Numbered from the stretch's first letter, positions 11,321 to 23,072 are shown. The stretch is 64,000 nucleotides of DNA from Triatoma infestans (GCA_011037195.1 JAAEAF010001553.1:1-64000); one strand, 5' to 3'. Numbers and translations are program-made. Notes: generated by a model from the letters alone, not told the origin.

Positions 11321-12391
11321 ATTTGAATTAATAATCTAAAAATTGTATTAGTAATATATTTTTTATTTTGATTTTAAATAAATATTATAATCTGATATTA
11401 TTATTTTGTACCCCTCAAATCTTGTTAACTTGAACAAAAAGTACGAAATTGTTGGTTTTCTCTAACCTCAAATTAATTAAACAGAAAGGGAATTCCCATA
11501 AAACTTTGCCGTACATACTACGCATGCGTCAAGACTGTCAAGCATGCCGTACATATTGCACATCAAAGATCAGCCTGGGGATTATGTACACACAAATATT
11601 GGAGAGATAGATTATATCCATCTCTTTTCACAAATGTAATTTTGACGTTGTTAGAAAAAGAGGTCTGTAGTATCTATCTATCTCTGCAGGTACATAATAC
11701 GGCCTCTCAATTGTGCCGGAAACGGCAGCCATATGTGCGCGCGAAATTCAAATCACTGTCAAACTCGTGTCTGGAGTTTTGCCCTGTCCTCTGACGTGCC
11801 GGAAACGGCAAGCAATATGCGCGCGCGAAATTCAAATCACTGTCAAAATAATTTTAAATATTTAATTAATAAAATTGAAATAAAATAATCTAAAAAAATG
11901 TTTTAGAAATACAAATGAGTATAAAATTATACAAATGAGTACTTTCAGAGTACAGGATTTGAAAAGAGTACGGTTTGCGAAAAAAGAGTACAAAGCTCAG
12001 TAAATGAGTATAGTTGGTCACCTTGTTTTTAGTTATTTTAATGGTAATTAAGTATTATAATTTTCAATTAAAAAACTCCTGTATTTCCAGGCATTAACGT
12101 GATAATTGTATAACGCTGCCCAGTTCTGACCATTCAAATAGCTGATACATTCTTCTTTAGAAAAATATTTCCTACCGTACCACCTTACTCTGAACTCACC
12201 CAACACCGGGCACACTGCTTCTTGCTAAATAGTGGAATGTATTTTCTATGGCCTTATGATTACATATTGTACATAACTGAATCTCCTCTCTCCGTGTTAT
12301 TTGTAATTTAAATTTAATAATTGACCTCTTAACTTTAATATTTTTTCATGAAATTGAAATTAGCATCGTCAGAAATATAATGATTTTTATC
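11321..12391. repeat. Non-coding stretch with a directly repeated ~50-bp unit
   Basis: No gene. Two direct copies of a GC-rich unit sit at about 11712-11763 and 11794-11846. Each starts TGCCGGAAACGGCA, which is itself a near-palindrome, and continues through GCGCGCGAAATTCAAATCAC. At 11900-12010 a GAGTA-containing phrase (CAAATGAGTA, AGAGTAC) recurs five or six times. These could be subterminal repeats of a DNA transposon, perhaps the hAT-like one next door, but no terminal inverted repeats were identified. Confidence 0.5.
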
Positions 12392-13115
12392 TCAACTTAA
12401 ATTTAATTCACTATACATACGATGATACTGGGAGTTTTGAGCTTTTAAAATTAAATTGTTCTTAAAATCATTTCTAATATTCCCCAGTAAACCTTCGAAA
12501 CATTGTTTAGTATCATTAATGAAATGGTAGCTGTTTTCCCAGCTATACTTTTCACAAATTGCTTGGAATTCCTTATACCAAAATAGTTTTTTACTGATTA
12601 TTTCCCTTGCCAAAATTTTTATGATTCTATTATTAGGAAGAAGCAACACTTTTTGAATATATTTCAAATGCAGTTGGAGAGTAGATGTGAAGGATGGGTC
12701 AGTTCCAGTTTCCGAGGATATTACATAATTCGGTGAACTGGTAAAAAGGCTATAAAGCGAGAAGAGCCTTTTTATAAAAAAAATAAACAATTTTTCTGTT
12801 GCCTCTATACGCAAAAAACCCCAACTTGCGCAGCATAGTTCATGATCGCTCTACTGACAGAGTTAAACACTTCTGCTTTTGATAATAAAGGGACATCTTT
12901 ATTTTTAAAAAAATTTGAATAAGTAGAATAAATACTGAACTTGGCAGCACTTAACCTGTCCTCAAAATGCTTTGCGAAAGAGAGTTTAGGTGTTAAGACA
13001 AGGCCCAAGTATTTATAACTGTTGACGATTTCAATTCGTTCTCCATTTAATTGCCATCGTTCATTTCTCCCCCTCCTACCACCTTTACCGAATACAATAA
13101 TTTACGACTTTTTCA
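12392..13115 (-). pseudogene. 3' end of a LINE reverse-transcriptase ORF (copy 2)
   Basis: Frames at 12805-13008 and 12392-12814 encode the region after the RT palm of a LINE: NSYKYLG just before GLVLTPKLSFAKHFEDRLSA, then SRAIMNYAAQVG (the usual xxxYxxxVWG block). They abut the 3' end of the next LINE and repeat its content with divergence, so this is a second, shorter copy of a related element rather than a continuation. Frame breaks occur at about 12810 and in the SYKYLG region. The 3' non-coding tail (12250-12391) is AT-rich. Confidence 0.65.
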
Positions 13116-13129
13116 AGTTAATAAATAAA

Positions 13130-13339
13130 TTCCATAACTTACAATAATATACATTTTTTATTTACATAATAATACAATTATTACAATAATATTAATTATT
13201 ACTTATTATTAACTAATATAATACTATAACTAATATAATTATTAATTATTACAATAATAATATATATATTACAATAATATACATTTTTGCCTGTAATTAT
13301 TAAACATACTGTCTTTTATAATAGAAATATAAGATTCCA
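13130..13339. other. TA/TTA-rich low-complexity stretch
   Basis: About 200 bp of ATTATTACAATAAT-like low-complexity DNA separating two LINE fragments. No coding signal. Confidence 0.6.
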
Positions 13340-14023
13340 CTTTGGACTGCCTGCACTAACATTTATCTAGAGGAATACTATAAAGATTACAAATATTTAT
13401 CCATTCTTTAAACCAAAATAATTTTTTTTCCATGATCTTTTTTGTTAACTAAATAAGAGTATCTGTGTGTTGGGAGATCGAGACAATAATAAATATAATT
13501 CATGTGCAACTTAAAAGTGTGCAAAAAAATTGGATGAAGATTGGTCTAAGAACAATTTTCATATTGGTCTAAGTATAATTTGGGGTATTAATTGGCAAAC
13601 GAAATACTTTCTTTATAAAAAATCGTAAAAGACTCTCAACACTATCATACATTGTATACCCCCAAATTTGAGCACAATAACAAACTACACTTTAGAGACG
13701 GAATTAAATATTTTCAGCTTGGATGAAAAATTTATATTTTTGTTTTAAAATAATATTATTAAAACTATTAATTGCACACCTGGCCTTTGGCAGCCTGCCC
13801 TTAAAATGTGGCTCTAGGGTTAAAGTGGGAGTAAGCGTTACACCAAGTACTTATAACTTTTTACAACTTCAATTAGTTTCCCCCTAAAATACCACTTTTC
13901 ATTTTTCGCAGGTCTACCTTCATTTTTGAAGACCATTACTCCATTGGAAGACAGGATTATTAAATCATGGGCAAATGCTAGTAATTTAATAGTTACATTA
14001 TCGATCTTTATACCACCATCCAA
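13340..14023 (-). pseudogene. LINE RT catalytic end and thumb region (copy 1)
   Basis: The frame at 13838-14023 carries LLAFAHDLIILSS, the RT active-site block in which the expected Asp-Asp pair reads His-Asp. It then runs into KSYKYLV, the start of the thumb block. Broken frames to about 13340 continue with the region after the palm. The replaced catalytic Asp plus multiple stops show a dead copy. Compare 12392-13115, where the same region from a related element is present again. Confidence 0.65.
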
Positions 14024-14036
14024 ACAGTTTTCTACA

Positions 14037-14795
14037 TTATGTATGAATAGAGAAAAAAAGCAGTGGGCTCAATAGGCACCCCTGCCTAACTCCCATTTCC
14101 GTATTAAAACTTTTAGAAAGACCCTGCCCGCACCATACCGATAAACTTGTTTCAAAATACATATTTCTCAACACCTTAATAAATTTAATGGATACACCAA
14201 TTTCAGAAAGCCTATAATACAAAGAATACCGATCTATTCGATCAAACGCAGCAGAGAAATACACGAAAAATGCAAACACCTTGCCCCGCTTGTTACTTAA
14301 CATAATTTTTACTGTACTCATTAAGGTATTCCCATTATCCATAGTTGAATATGTTTTTCTATAACCGGCCTGAAATCCCCGTAATATACTATTTTGATTC
14401 GTCCAAACTGTAAGCCTCTCGAATAGCAACCCAATAAACAATTTACCCACGGTATTACCAAAACTGATACCCTTATAATTTGATACAGTATTAGTGCAGC
14501 CTTTATTATGAAGAGGAAAGATAATACTCTCTTTGAAACTTTTTGGAAATTTACAAGTTTCATATAAACCATTAAATACATGCAATAATCTATCTAAAAA
14601 ATTATCCAGCGCATGTTTGAAAAATTCATAAGATATCCTGTCAGTACCAGGTGCTTTATTACTTTTAGCTTTATTTAGTACACACATTAATTCAGATTTA
14701 GTAAAAGGGAAATCAAGCAATTCGTTAATAATATTAGGTTCAGCACATTGAATTCTATTGACTCTGAAGGAGTATTTAACAAGTTTTTGAAACAA
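14037..14795 (-). pseudogene. LINE reverse transcriptase domain
   Basis: The 252-residue frame contains AKSNKAPGTDRISYEFFKHA (block 1), FKESIIFPLHNKGCTNTVSN (block 2), the FVYFSAAFDRIDR block (usually FVDFxxAFD, with the first Asp replaced by Tyr) and MGVRQGCLLSPLLF (block 4-5). These are RT blocks of a LINE of the Jockey/CR1 superfamilies. The palm block mutation, plus the separate dead FADD block downstream, means no activity. A second overlapping frame at 14321-14581 is a shadow. The frame joins the active-site piece at 14023 after a short break. Confidence 0.8.
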
Positions 14796-15059
14796 TCATG
14801 CCAATCATTAATAGGTATGCTGTTATCATACAAAAAAGATTTCTGATGATAAAAGCGAACTAATTTCCAAAATTCTTTCGAATTATTAACAGTCTTAAAC
14901 TATCTATAGTGTTCTCTATAAAATGTTTATAAGAGAACACTGTAGATAAGTTTTCTTAATATTACATAAATCTTTATAATTTTTACTTATTTTAATATAA
15001 ATATTCTTAAATGAATAAATGAATTTATTTTTCTATAAAGATTAAGTAAAGAAAAAACG

Positions 15060-15784
15060 CGAGAACGCATTTTTAAACATTCCTAATCAAGCCAAGACTG
15101 TGTACAAATAAGAGGTTTTGATTTGAAAACCCTCCTTAGCAAAACCAACTATTATATTTATTAAATCCTCGCAAGCAAAATTGTCTTCCAATAGGTTCAC
15201 TTTTTCCTCTAATATTTTACAGTAATTGTATTCATACTTGGGGTTCCATCTTAATTTAGGCAAAAGAGGTACACATTCGTTGACCTTTTCACCTTGAAAA
15301 TTACATTTAACTGCTAAAGAGAAATGATCTGAAAAAATTTCGTTACAAATTTCAAATTTTACGATATGTGATAATAGCTCTACAGAAACAGCACCAGAAG
15401 TCTATAACTGAGGAACTAAGTCCCCTTAGAAATTCATAATTTTTTTCTATATTCAAATTAAAACTAAATTATACAGGAAAGTGATCTGATTCTGAAACAA
15501 ATAAGGATACCTTAAGATCCTGGAAATATGAGAGATTACAAACATCCAGCCAAACCAAATCAGTGGTTGATCAGAGGTGTCACACAGGTAAATTGGCCCG
15601 GATTGTCATAGACAGTTCTACCATTGAGAAGTACGAATGATCTTTCATCCATCAATTCCATTAACTGACGTCCCTTTGAGTTACAACTTACATCCAGACT
15701 CGATCTGTATTTACGTAATTTCGAATAGAGAGTAAAATCTTTCATAATCTTATCTAGTAAGCCAACTCTAGAATTAAATAACAT
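15060..15784 (-). pseudogene. LINE endonuclease end and linker
   Basis: The frame at 15560-15784 contains LDVSCNSKGRQLMELMDERS then FVLLNGRT and GQFTCVTP, matching the endonuclease block in which N-S-KGRxLxxLM precedes LLNGRT and GQFTYVSxxGxSxID. Downstream in broken frames (15060-15540) are SDHF (the terminal endonuclease motif) and a linker leading to the RT at 14795. Upstream, 15826-16107 is AT-rich and only weakly coding. The element therefore retains endonuclease, linker, RT and thumb in order, all disabled. Confidence 0.65.
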
Positions 15785-16122
15785 AAATAATAACCATAAA
15801 TAACAAGTGAATCAGTAAATTTATCTCATATATTACATATAGTAAAATCCAAAGAATCTAACCAATAATTTATTGAGAGATCTGGTTTACAATATAATAC
15901 GCCAATTACGAATGAATTCATTGATATTACTACCCTCAAAAAAATAGATAAGTAACTGAAAGTCAAGACATTATTGATTATAAGATTAATGTAATCTGCG
16001 TTATTGTTGTTAAAAGAAGATTTTGTGAATAAACTGGTTTTAATTTTGAATATGTTTGTAATAAATTTAGTTAAAAAGTTGAGCACCATGGTGGTCACCA
16101 TCTGCATTTCAGTTCAATTTTC

Positions 16123-16147
16123 GGTGCTGGTATAGTGTGCGCTCTAC
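16123..16147. repeat. Left arm of an inverted repeat pair
   Basis: A 25-bp segment beginning GGTGCTGGTATAGTGTGC is the exact reverse complement of 24108-24132. The two arms flank Gypsy-B with about 185-205 bp of other sequence on either side, which suggests that Gypsy-B jumped into a roughly 400-bp inverted-repeat (MITE-like or foldback) element. Confidence 0.7.
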
Positions 16148-16334
16148 CAACCCTGTTGATATCTACTGTATAAAACATGTGCTCTACTCTAATCTAACCT
16201 TACTAGATTAAGATATTCAGTAATCTTTTCCTCGAGAGCCCCCCTTCCCCCACCGTACCGCCCGTTGATAAAAAAAATAAACCCTTAGCCGGGCAAACCT
16301 GAAAATAAGTGGATCACTGTCCTATTTTCCCGCG

Positions 16335-16637
16335 AGTTATATTATACACAACTGTTTGTTAGTTTTTAAAAAGTACAAAGTTTAATTTTCTCAACAATAC
16401 AATAGTTAAATCCAATTACAAAAGTTCATAAATTAAACAGTTAGCATATAATATGTAGGGAAAGGGAGGAATGTTCACGACTTACTTGGATAGAGTAGTG
16501 TCACTTGTTGAATGGTTGAGCAGAACTGTCTTTGCCAAGAGAGGACTGCCATATTTATAGTAAAAGGATGACCTTATCTCAAGGTTCCAGGAAGAGGAAA
16601 TGATAAAGTGAAATGTAGACTATTTGGTTATATAACT
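16335..16637 (-). repeat. Gypsy-B 3' LTR (left in window)
   Basis: 303 bp, paired with 23599-23902. Around six substitutions and one indel separate the two. It is adjacent to the purine tract on its inner side and to CGCG on its outer side. Confidence 0.93.
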
Positions 16638-16709
16638 CCTCCGTCCTTAAGTTTTCGTGTCCTCACGAAATTTGGAGGTTCTGGATGATTACTGCATCTG
16701 GAGATGTTG

Positions 16710-17735
16710 TTAGTAGGCTGCCATGGTTGTTAAAAAGGTGTGACTTGGCTGCTGCTGAAGAGGTATTGGTGTGTCCTCCAAGTTTTCTATTTGTTGTGGT
16801 CGTGATTCCCTTTTTGTTATTATAAGTTTGTAGATTCGTTTTCTGTGTTGCACTATTATGTGAGCGATTGAGAGGCAGAGAGCGACGATTGTTATGATGA
16901 ACAGGGTTGATGTATGGCCTGAGGGTGGTTCTTCTTCGAGCTCTTCCAGGGGTTTCATTTTTATATTTAAGTCGTGAAGGGTAAGGAAGGAGATATTAAG
17001 GGTATCGTTTGTATTGGGAATGGATGGGTTGATTAATACATTTTCAAATTCATTATAAATATAAATGGGTTTACAATTGATAATTTGCTCTCCATTTTCG
17101 AGAGTTAATAAAGCAGTTTTTTTAATATTTACAGTGAAACTTGCATTATTTTTCTTAATGTTTACAATTGGTGTTTCATATATTAAGTATTTATTGACAA
17201 TATCTATATACTTTACAAAAGGCTTGGGCTTAGGGATAGTTATTACTTTACATCTATCTTCCACATTATTATTTAAAAGATTAAATATACATTCATTGTC
17301 TATAATAGTTGCATTTTTACAATAATAATTATTTAATAGGAGTTCACACTGAGCTGTGTGTAGTTTGTCAGTTTTCAGGATTAGTGAGGGAAAAGTAGAT
17401 ATGGTGAATGTTTGATTTAAGTGATCATAGGGGTAAGATAGGAGGAAATAGGTTTCTGTTAGAGGGGTTTCAACAGGGAGTTGGACTAAATAATGAAGGT
17501 GTGTAGGGGTGGTTGAGCAATAAGTTTTTCCGACTTGCCATAAAATTTCGGCATTGTTGGCTATCAATTTGATGTTGTTAATATATTGCAGTTGCATTAA
17601 TTCTTTTTGTGAAATAATGCTACTATGTATAATTCCTAATTTACAGAATTCTACTGAGTCATCTAGATCGTTGATTTTATTAACTACAAGGGTAAGGGCC
17701 GAATGGAGGGTGGTGTATAATTGGTTTATTTCCAA
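16710..17735 (-). pseudogene. Gypsy-B envelope, C-terminal two thirds
   Basis: The 341-residue frame contains a conserved FCKLGIIHSSIISQKELM stretch, Cys-rich middle blocks (AQCELLLNNYYCKNATI, NECIFNLLNN, DRCKVI) and near its end a transmembrane segment (about residues 276-295, LFIITIVALCLSIAHIIV) followed by a basic tail. This is the pattern of insect errantivirus Env proteins related to baculovirus fusion F proteins, which mediate membrane fusion at the surface of infected cells. The upstream third lies in other frames (17809-18418), with breaks at 17736-17830 and 18224-18240. The protein therefore cannot be made intact. Confidence 0.85.
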
Positions 17736-17808
17736 GGTATTACTGATATCATAGTTTAATAATTTCTTTACCTTTAGATTGTTGTCGCGGATGATCGCGA
17801 TATCTTTA

Positions 17809-18418
17809 TTAAATTCGTTTATTAGTTTTTTGTTGACTGTTAATTGTTGTAAGACGTTTATGTTCTAGGTGATAGTCATTCTTTTCTATCTTTCGTATCA
17901 TTTGGTCGTAGTACTTTTTGTCATTAGCGTCCATATTACCGGTTATCCAAGATATTGCGGTGCCTAGGGCGTTTATTAAGCCGCGTTTTGGTCTGGTGAC
18001 CTTTGAATTTACGAGAACATGGTCTAGTTTGTTTTGTGCGTACTTAATGTGAGCTTTCATGTAGGAACGTAGTAGGGAGTGGGAGTTAATTTTGAGGTGT
18101 TCAATATAAGTTTTTTTTGGATCTCTTTTTGGTTCTGTTAGGGAGTTAAGGGTATAATCGATATTATTTAATTCTTCCTGAAGGGAGGTGATATTGATGG
18201 AATGCATATATGTAAAGTATTTATTAATCATATAGGAGTCTTGTATCCTGTATGATTGGAATTATACCGGGGCCTTTATGTATACTGGTACTTTTATATG
18301 TTGTCACTAGTTCCAGGCTTAGGAGAATCATAATTGTTATGGATGTTAGGGTAGTCATGTCTGTTTCCATTAGTTTATCTGCCCTGCGAACAAGAAAGTT
18401 CACTTGAGTGGTCTTCAA
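17809..18418 (-). pseudogene. Gypsy-B envelope, N-terminal third with cleavage site
   Basis: The frame 17809-18231 includes RPKRGLINALGTAISWITGN: a furin-type site (Arg-Pro-Lys-Arg, about residues 80-83) followed by the fusion-peptide-like block that is the hallmark of errantivirus Env/F proteins. The frame 18224-18418 supplies a hydrophobic leader (LTSITIMILLSLELVTT), probably the signal peptide, then GPGIIPIIQDTRLLYD. The frames overlap out of register. The same layout in intact form is seen in Gypsy-D. Confidence 0.82.
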
Positions 18419-19899
18419 ATTTTCTGGGGCGTTTAAGTTGTGTAGGGTGTATTTTTGTCTCTTTTGTTTTGCCTGTTAGTATTTTTTGTTTAGTTGGGTC
18501 ATATGTTACGGGTTTGTACTTGGGTTTGGCTTTATTTCGGTTATGGGTTTTTACATATATTTTGCCTGGGAGTATGTCTATGTCTTCTCTGTCTTCATTG
18601 AGTAGGTCAGTTCTTTCTGTCTTTTCTTTCTCAATTAGGCTCTTGATAGCTTTGTGGATTAGTTGTTTTTCTTTATGATATTCTTCGGTTTGGATTTCGA
18701 AGATGGTGGCTTGATTTTGTTCTGTGGGGAAGGTGGTTCCGAAACTAATTTCATTAGGGCTGAGTTTCAGTGTTCCGTTTGGCGTATTGTTATAGGCTAT
18801 AATTGCGAGTTTTAGTGTTTGGGTTAGTGGTAACTTGGGTTCGTCTGTGCGAATTAGGTTGAGTAACTCTATCAGTGTGGAGTGTGCGCGGTTGATGAGG
18901 CCGTTGGAATTATGATGGTGTGGAGTAGTTAAATAGAGGGTGATATTGTTGTAGTTTAAAAATGATTCGAATCTCTTATTAGCGAATTCTTTTCCATTAT
19001 CTGCTTGGATTTCTTGGGGCGTAGGGAAGTTACTAAGTTAGTCTCTCAGTTTGTCTATTACTTCTGTACTATTGGTTGAGGTAATTATGAAAGCAGTCAT
19101 TCTCTTCGAGAAGCAGTCTATTAGTGTTAGGATGGGAGGTTTGAGAAAAATAGGGTATCAATTTGTAATTTTTCGAAAGGTTTGCTGGGTGTGGGGGTTA
19201 ATTTAAATTTTTGTTTTAGAGGATTTCGTTCATACTTGACTCTTTTACATGTGTCACAGTTATTAATAACTTCTGTGATGCTATCTGTCATGCGGGGCCA
19301 GTAGTATTTTGTTTTTAGTTTTTATAAGTATCATTAATGCCGCGGTGACATGTTTTGCCTATGTGGTAATTCTGGATTAATTCGATTTGGTCGTCTCTGG
19401 TTTCGACGTCAATGTCAATTTTGAAATATCTTTTTATTCGTATAGTGGGATAAGTTGTTGCTATAATTTCTTTCAATATTTTATATACATCTTCTAAAAT
19501 ATTGTTCATTACTGTGGCTTGGTTAGAACAATACAGGCCGTACGTAGTATTGGGTTTGAGGAATTCTAAGCAATGTTTGGTCAGTACTTCTTTATGTGGC
19601 CATGCAACTAGCCATATTAATCTCATGCGATTGCCGAAATAGGTTTTTGATTTACTGTTTTCAGGGTTGCCAATATTTATATGTATTTGGTGTTTCTCAA
19701 CGTTTACACATTTCTTTTTATCTGCAATGAGTATAAACTGATTGGGGATTGCTTCCTCGGTTGATTCATTGTTATCTAGGGGATTTTTTTGGGACTCGTT
19801 GAATTGGGGACCGTTTATTTCTTCTGGGGAATCATTTATTTCTTTTGGGGAATCGTTTATTTCTTTTAGGGCGTCCACGATTATTTCTTCTAGGTCCAT
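18419..19899 (-). pseudogene. Gypsy-B integrase, broken into several frames
   Basis: The 194-residue frame at 19315-19899 is the acidic RT-integrase tether, with repeated KEINDSP-like units, ending at HIGKTCHRGI, the start of the H2C2 zinc-binding domain. From 19314 downwards, broken frames continue with the rest of the zinc domain and the DDE core. The C-terminal part (about 18430-18640) has KAKPKYKPVTYD and a charged tail. Integrase would insert the cDNA into chromosomes. At least three breaks make it inactive. Confidence 0.72.
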
Positions 19900-20085
19900 T
19901 GGGGGTATTTCCTCTGGGGGATCGATTTCGTTTATTATTTTTGAGATTTCATCATCTTCTAGGGGTCTTTCTAGGATCTGTTCTAGATAGGGGGACTCGA
20001 GAGGGTCAAAAGGATTGACTTCATTAATTGTTGTCAGCTTGATCTGATGGCGTTGCTATATTTGGGACGTCTCCAAGTATGATAT

Positions 20086-20619
20086 TTAAAGGAACAGGAT
20101 TGCGGGACAGGGCGTCCGCAACGTAGTTTGTTTTCCGTCTACATGTTTTATTTCGAAATCGTAATCGGATAATTGGTTTTTCGATCTAAGTAGTTTTGCA
20201 CTGGGGTCTTTCATATTATGTAAGTATTGTAATGGTTTGTGATCGGTGCAAATTATAAAGTTTCTTCCGTATAGATAAGGTCTGAAATGTTTACATGCCC
20301 ATACAATGGCTAATAACTCTTTTTCTATGGAACTGAGGTTTTCTTCTCGTTTATTTAATGTGCGGGAGGCGTAAGAGATGGGAAGGTCTTTTCCAGATAC
20401 ATTTTGTGATAGGACTGCTCCTATGGCATAATTAGAAGCGTCAGTGGTTAAGGTAAAGGTCTTATGGAAATCAGGGAATTGTAGTATGGGGCTGTTGATT
20501 AGCATGTTTTTTAGTTTATTAAAGGCTTCTACGTAAGTATCATCTAATTTTATGGGGTCGTTGTTTTGTCTTAGTTTCTCGGTTAGGGGTTTCGCGATCT
20601 TTGCGTAGTTTTTAATCAT
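20086..20619 (-). pseudogene. Gypsy-B RNase H domain
   Basis: The 177-residue frame contains FTLTTDASNYAIGAVLSQ (first catalytic Asp), the NLSSIEKELLAIVWACKHFR block and FIICTDHKPLQYLHNM (third catalytic Asp). These are the Ty3/Gypsy RNase H blocks, which remove RNA from the RNA-DNA hybrid. The end of the frame loses the usual ADALSR signature (it reads ...KQTTLRTPCPAILFL), showing a frame break there. It follows the RT after a gap of about 210 bp encoded in another frame. Confidence 0.85.
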
Positions 20620-20832
20620 TTTGCGATAATATCCTGTGAGTCCTAAGAATTGTTTGATTTGCTTTTGGGTCTTTGGTATTGGGAACTCTTTTACTGCTAA
20701 AATTTTAATTGGATTCGGTCTTATCCCTTGAGCTGATATAATATGCCCTAAAAATGTGATTTCTTTCTTAAAGAATTCTGTTTTATCTAGTTGGATTTTG
20801 AGGTTATGCTGTTCGAGTAGCTTGAATGTTTT

Positions 20833-21672
20833 CTACAGGTCTGAAATATGTTGGTCGATTGTTTTGGAGAATATTATTATATCGTCCATGTATACCAATA
20901 CGTTTTCGGTGTTGGCAAACACGATATTCATTGCTCTTTGGAATGTGGGTGGAGCATTCTTTAGACCGAAGGGCATTCTCAAGAACTCATAGTGTCCTGA
21001 GTCGGTGCTGAAGGCAGTTTTTGCTATTGAATTAGGTTCCATTTCTATTTGGTGGAATCCGGATGCTAGATCTATAGTACTAAAGTATTTGGCTTTTCCC
21101 AATTGGTTTAATAGGTCCTCGATGTTGGGTAAAGGAAATCTATCGCTAATTGTTTTCTTATTTAAATTTCTGTAGTCCACTACGACGCGTATTTTTTCCT
21201 TACCGGATGCGTCTGGTTTTTTCGGAACTACCCATATTGGGGAGTTGTAGGGTGATTTTGAGGGTCTGATTATCTGATCGTCTAATAGTTTTTTAATTTC
21301 CTGGTTTACCTTTTCTTTATAGACTACAGGGTACCTGTAATTGCGCGAATATACGGGGGTGTCGTCTTCCGTTTTTATTTCATGTTTTAGTAGGTTTGTG
21401 GAGCTTAGTTTGTCATTCTCTAGTCTTATTATTTTGGGATATTTGGTTAAAAGTTTTAGTAAAGGTGTCTTTTCTTCTGGTAACATGTGTTCCGTTCTTA
21501 TAATTTTTTCTATCTCTTTTGTAGGTGGTTTGTTATAGTGTTTGATGTGTAAGGAAGTGTCATTGTTTTCTGAGTTTTTAATTGCAATTGTAACACCAGG
21601 ATTGGTAATAGTGTTCGTATTAAAGTCTAAAACCAGGTTGAGTTTCGTCATTGTTTCTTGTCCGAGTAACAT
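20833..21672 (-). CDS. Gypsy-B reverse transcriptase core
   Basis: The 279-residue frame starts in the protease tail (MLLGQETMTKLNLVLDF) and includes [66 protein letters not shown] and the active site VLVYMDDIII. It is closest in layout to Gypsy-group RT. The frame stays open over all RT catalytic blocks, though it ends at a stop soon after the YMDD box. The protease region upstream has a DTG block (LIDTGSTRNYI) followed by an in-frame stop at about 21835. Confidence 0.88.
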   Translation of the reverse strand: MLLGQETMTKLNLVLDFNTNTITNPGVTIAIKNSENNDTSLHIKHYNKPPTKEIEKIIRTEHMLPEEKTPLLKLLTKYPKIIRLENDKLSSTNLLKHEIKTEDDTPVYSRNYRYPVVYKEKVNQEIKKLLDDQIIRPSKSPYNSPIWVVPKKPDASGKEKIRVVVDYRNLNKKTISDRFPLPNIEDLLNQLGKAKYFSTIDLASGFHQIEMEPNSIAKTAFSTDSGHYEFLRMPFGLKNAPPTFQRAMNIVFANTENVLVYMDDIIIFSKTIDQHISDL

Positions 21673-21965
21673 GTGGTAATCATTTGAGAATGGAAATATA
21701 TAGAGTTTGGCTTCGTAATTAATTCCGAAATAGGTTTGGAGGTTGAGATTGATATAGGAATTTCCTTCTTTAGATCCCGCTGGTGTTGTTATAGAGAAGG
21801 GTTCAGAGTGAATTGGTGTATCGGGGGGTATTTATGTAGGTGTGATGTAATTCCTGGTTGATCCTGTATCGATCAGCCATTTGTTTTGAAGTTTGTCCTT
21901 ACAGTAAGGGAGTGTTTTTATTTCGTTTTGGGGTTCGTCTTTACAGTTAGGTAGTTGTTTAGTTT

Positions 21966-23072
21966 CTACTTGCGGTTGTTCTTTGGACTTACACTGCTGG
22001 AGTCGCCGTCTTCTAAAAAATTCTCGAGTTGATCTATTCTTTCATTTAGTTTTTTGAGTTGGGAGTCTTGGGAGTCATGTGTTGTCATGTGTAGTGGTGC
22101 TGGGTTTCTTTTATAAGAGTTTGATGGATTTACTGGTCTCGGATTTTGTCTGGGTGGTTGTGGATTTCTCTGACCTCTAGGATTGTTAGTAGGAGGTCTG
22201 TAAGATGTTTGTACTTGCATCAGTGGAGGAGGATAGTTAGAGGTTGAAGGAGAGTTGGGGTTACGATAAGATAGTTGATATGATAGTTGGGCTGGCTGAA
22301 ATCTTCTAGGAGAAGGATTGTGTTGTAGTGGGGGTTTTTGAGTTGTTTGGGGTTTCCTGTAGAGTTGATCAATAATGAACATGCATTTAGTATTTAGGAT
22401 TTGTGCTAACTCTTCTACTGATACGGGATTAAAAGACATTATATGGTTAGATAATTGCCAAGGTACTGTAGAGTAAAAGTGATGGATAATTTCTTTGTCT
22501 ATATATTGCATGGAGGTTGTGGTTGTATTTTCGTCTATCCCGTCGATCATATATTTGGCAAATATTAGATGTCTAATTGTCCTTAGTCGAAGGAGATATT
22601 CTTCTGGGAGTTCTTTAAAGTTTGGTTTCATACTATATATTTCCGCTTTTAGGTTTTCAAATGTTTTGGAGTAGGAAAAGTTTCTTTTAATTAAGTCTAA
22701 AAGATCTTTAATAGTGTGAATTGTTTTTGTTAGAATTAGGGATTGTGCTTGACCCGTAAGCTTTGCTTTGACTTTGTTGAGTAATAAATATTCATTTGTC
22801 GCCCTTTCAACAATATTAGGTTGACAAGTTACATTGTAGACATCCTCTACTGTTTCTACGAAATATAATAATTCGCTAGGTTTTCCACTGAAGGTGGGAA
22901 TGTGGTCATAGTCTTCTTTACGCAATTGGTGATTTATTCTTATTACTGGCTGACTTGTACGGGAACGGGGAGTCTGTTGGGCTTCAGTCTCCGGAGTAAG
23001 GGTTGATGTCTGGGATGTCTGGGGGGTAAGGACTGGAGGTATATCAGTGTTATTTTGTGGTATGAGGGACAT
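21966..23072 (-). CDS. Gypsy-B gag protein
   Basis: The 368-residue frame starts at an ATG (23072) after the LTR and leader. The body matches Gypsy-group gag capsid regions: HIPTFSGKPSELLYFVETVE, a long helical middle and a Pro/Gln/Asn-rich C-terminus (residues about 250-350) without a CCHC zinc knuckle, as in errantiviruses. It would form the cytoplasmic particle that packages the RNA. The frame is complete. It ends just before the protease region, which is read in another frame. Confidence 0.85.
   Translation of the reverse strand: MSLIPQNNTDIPPVLTPQTSQTSTLTPETEAQQTPRSRTSQPVIRINHQLRKEDYDHIPTFSGKPSELLYFVETVEDVYNVTCQPNIVERATNEYLLLNKVKAKLTGQAQSLILTKTIHTIKDLLDLIKRNFSYSKTFENLKAEIYSMKPNFKELPEEYLLRLRTIRHLIFAKYMIDGIDENTTTTSMQYIDKEIIHHFYSTVPWQLSNHIMSFNPVSVEELAQILNTKCMFIIDQLYRKPQTTQKPPLQHNPSPRRFQPAQLSYQLSYRNPNSPSTSNYPPPLMQVQTSYRPPTNNPRGQRNPQPPRQNPRPVNPSNSYKRNPAPLHMTTHDSQDSQLKKLNERIDQLENFLEDGDSSSVSPKNNRK

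Noticed and set aside
17065..17325. Plus-strand frame opposite Gypsy-B env
   Set aside because: Antisense shadow of a well-supported env frame.
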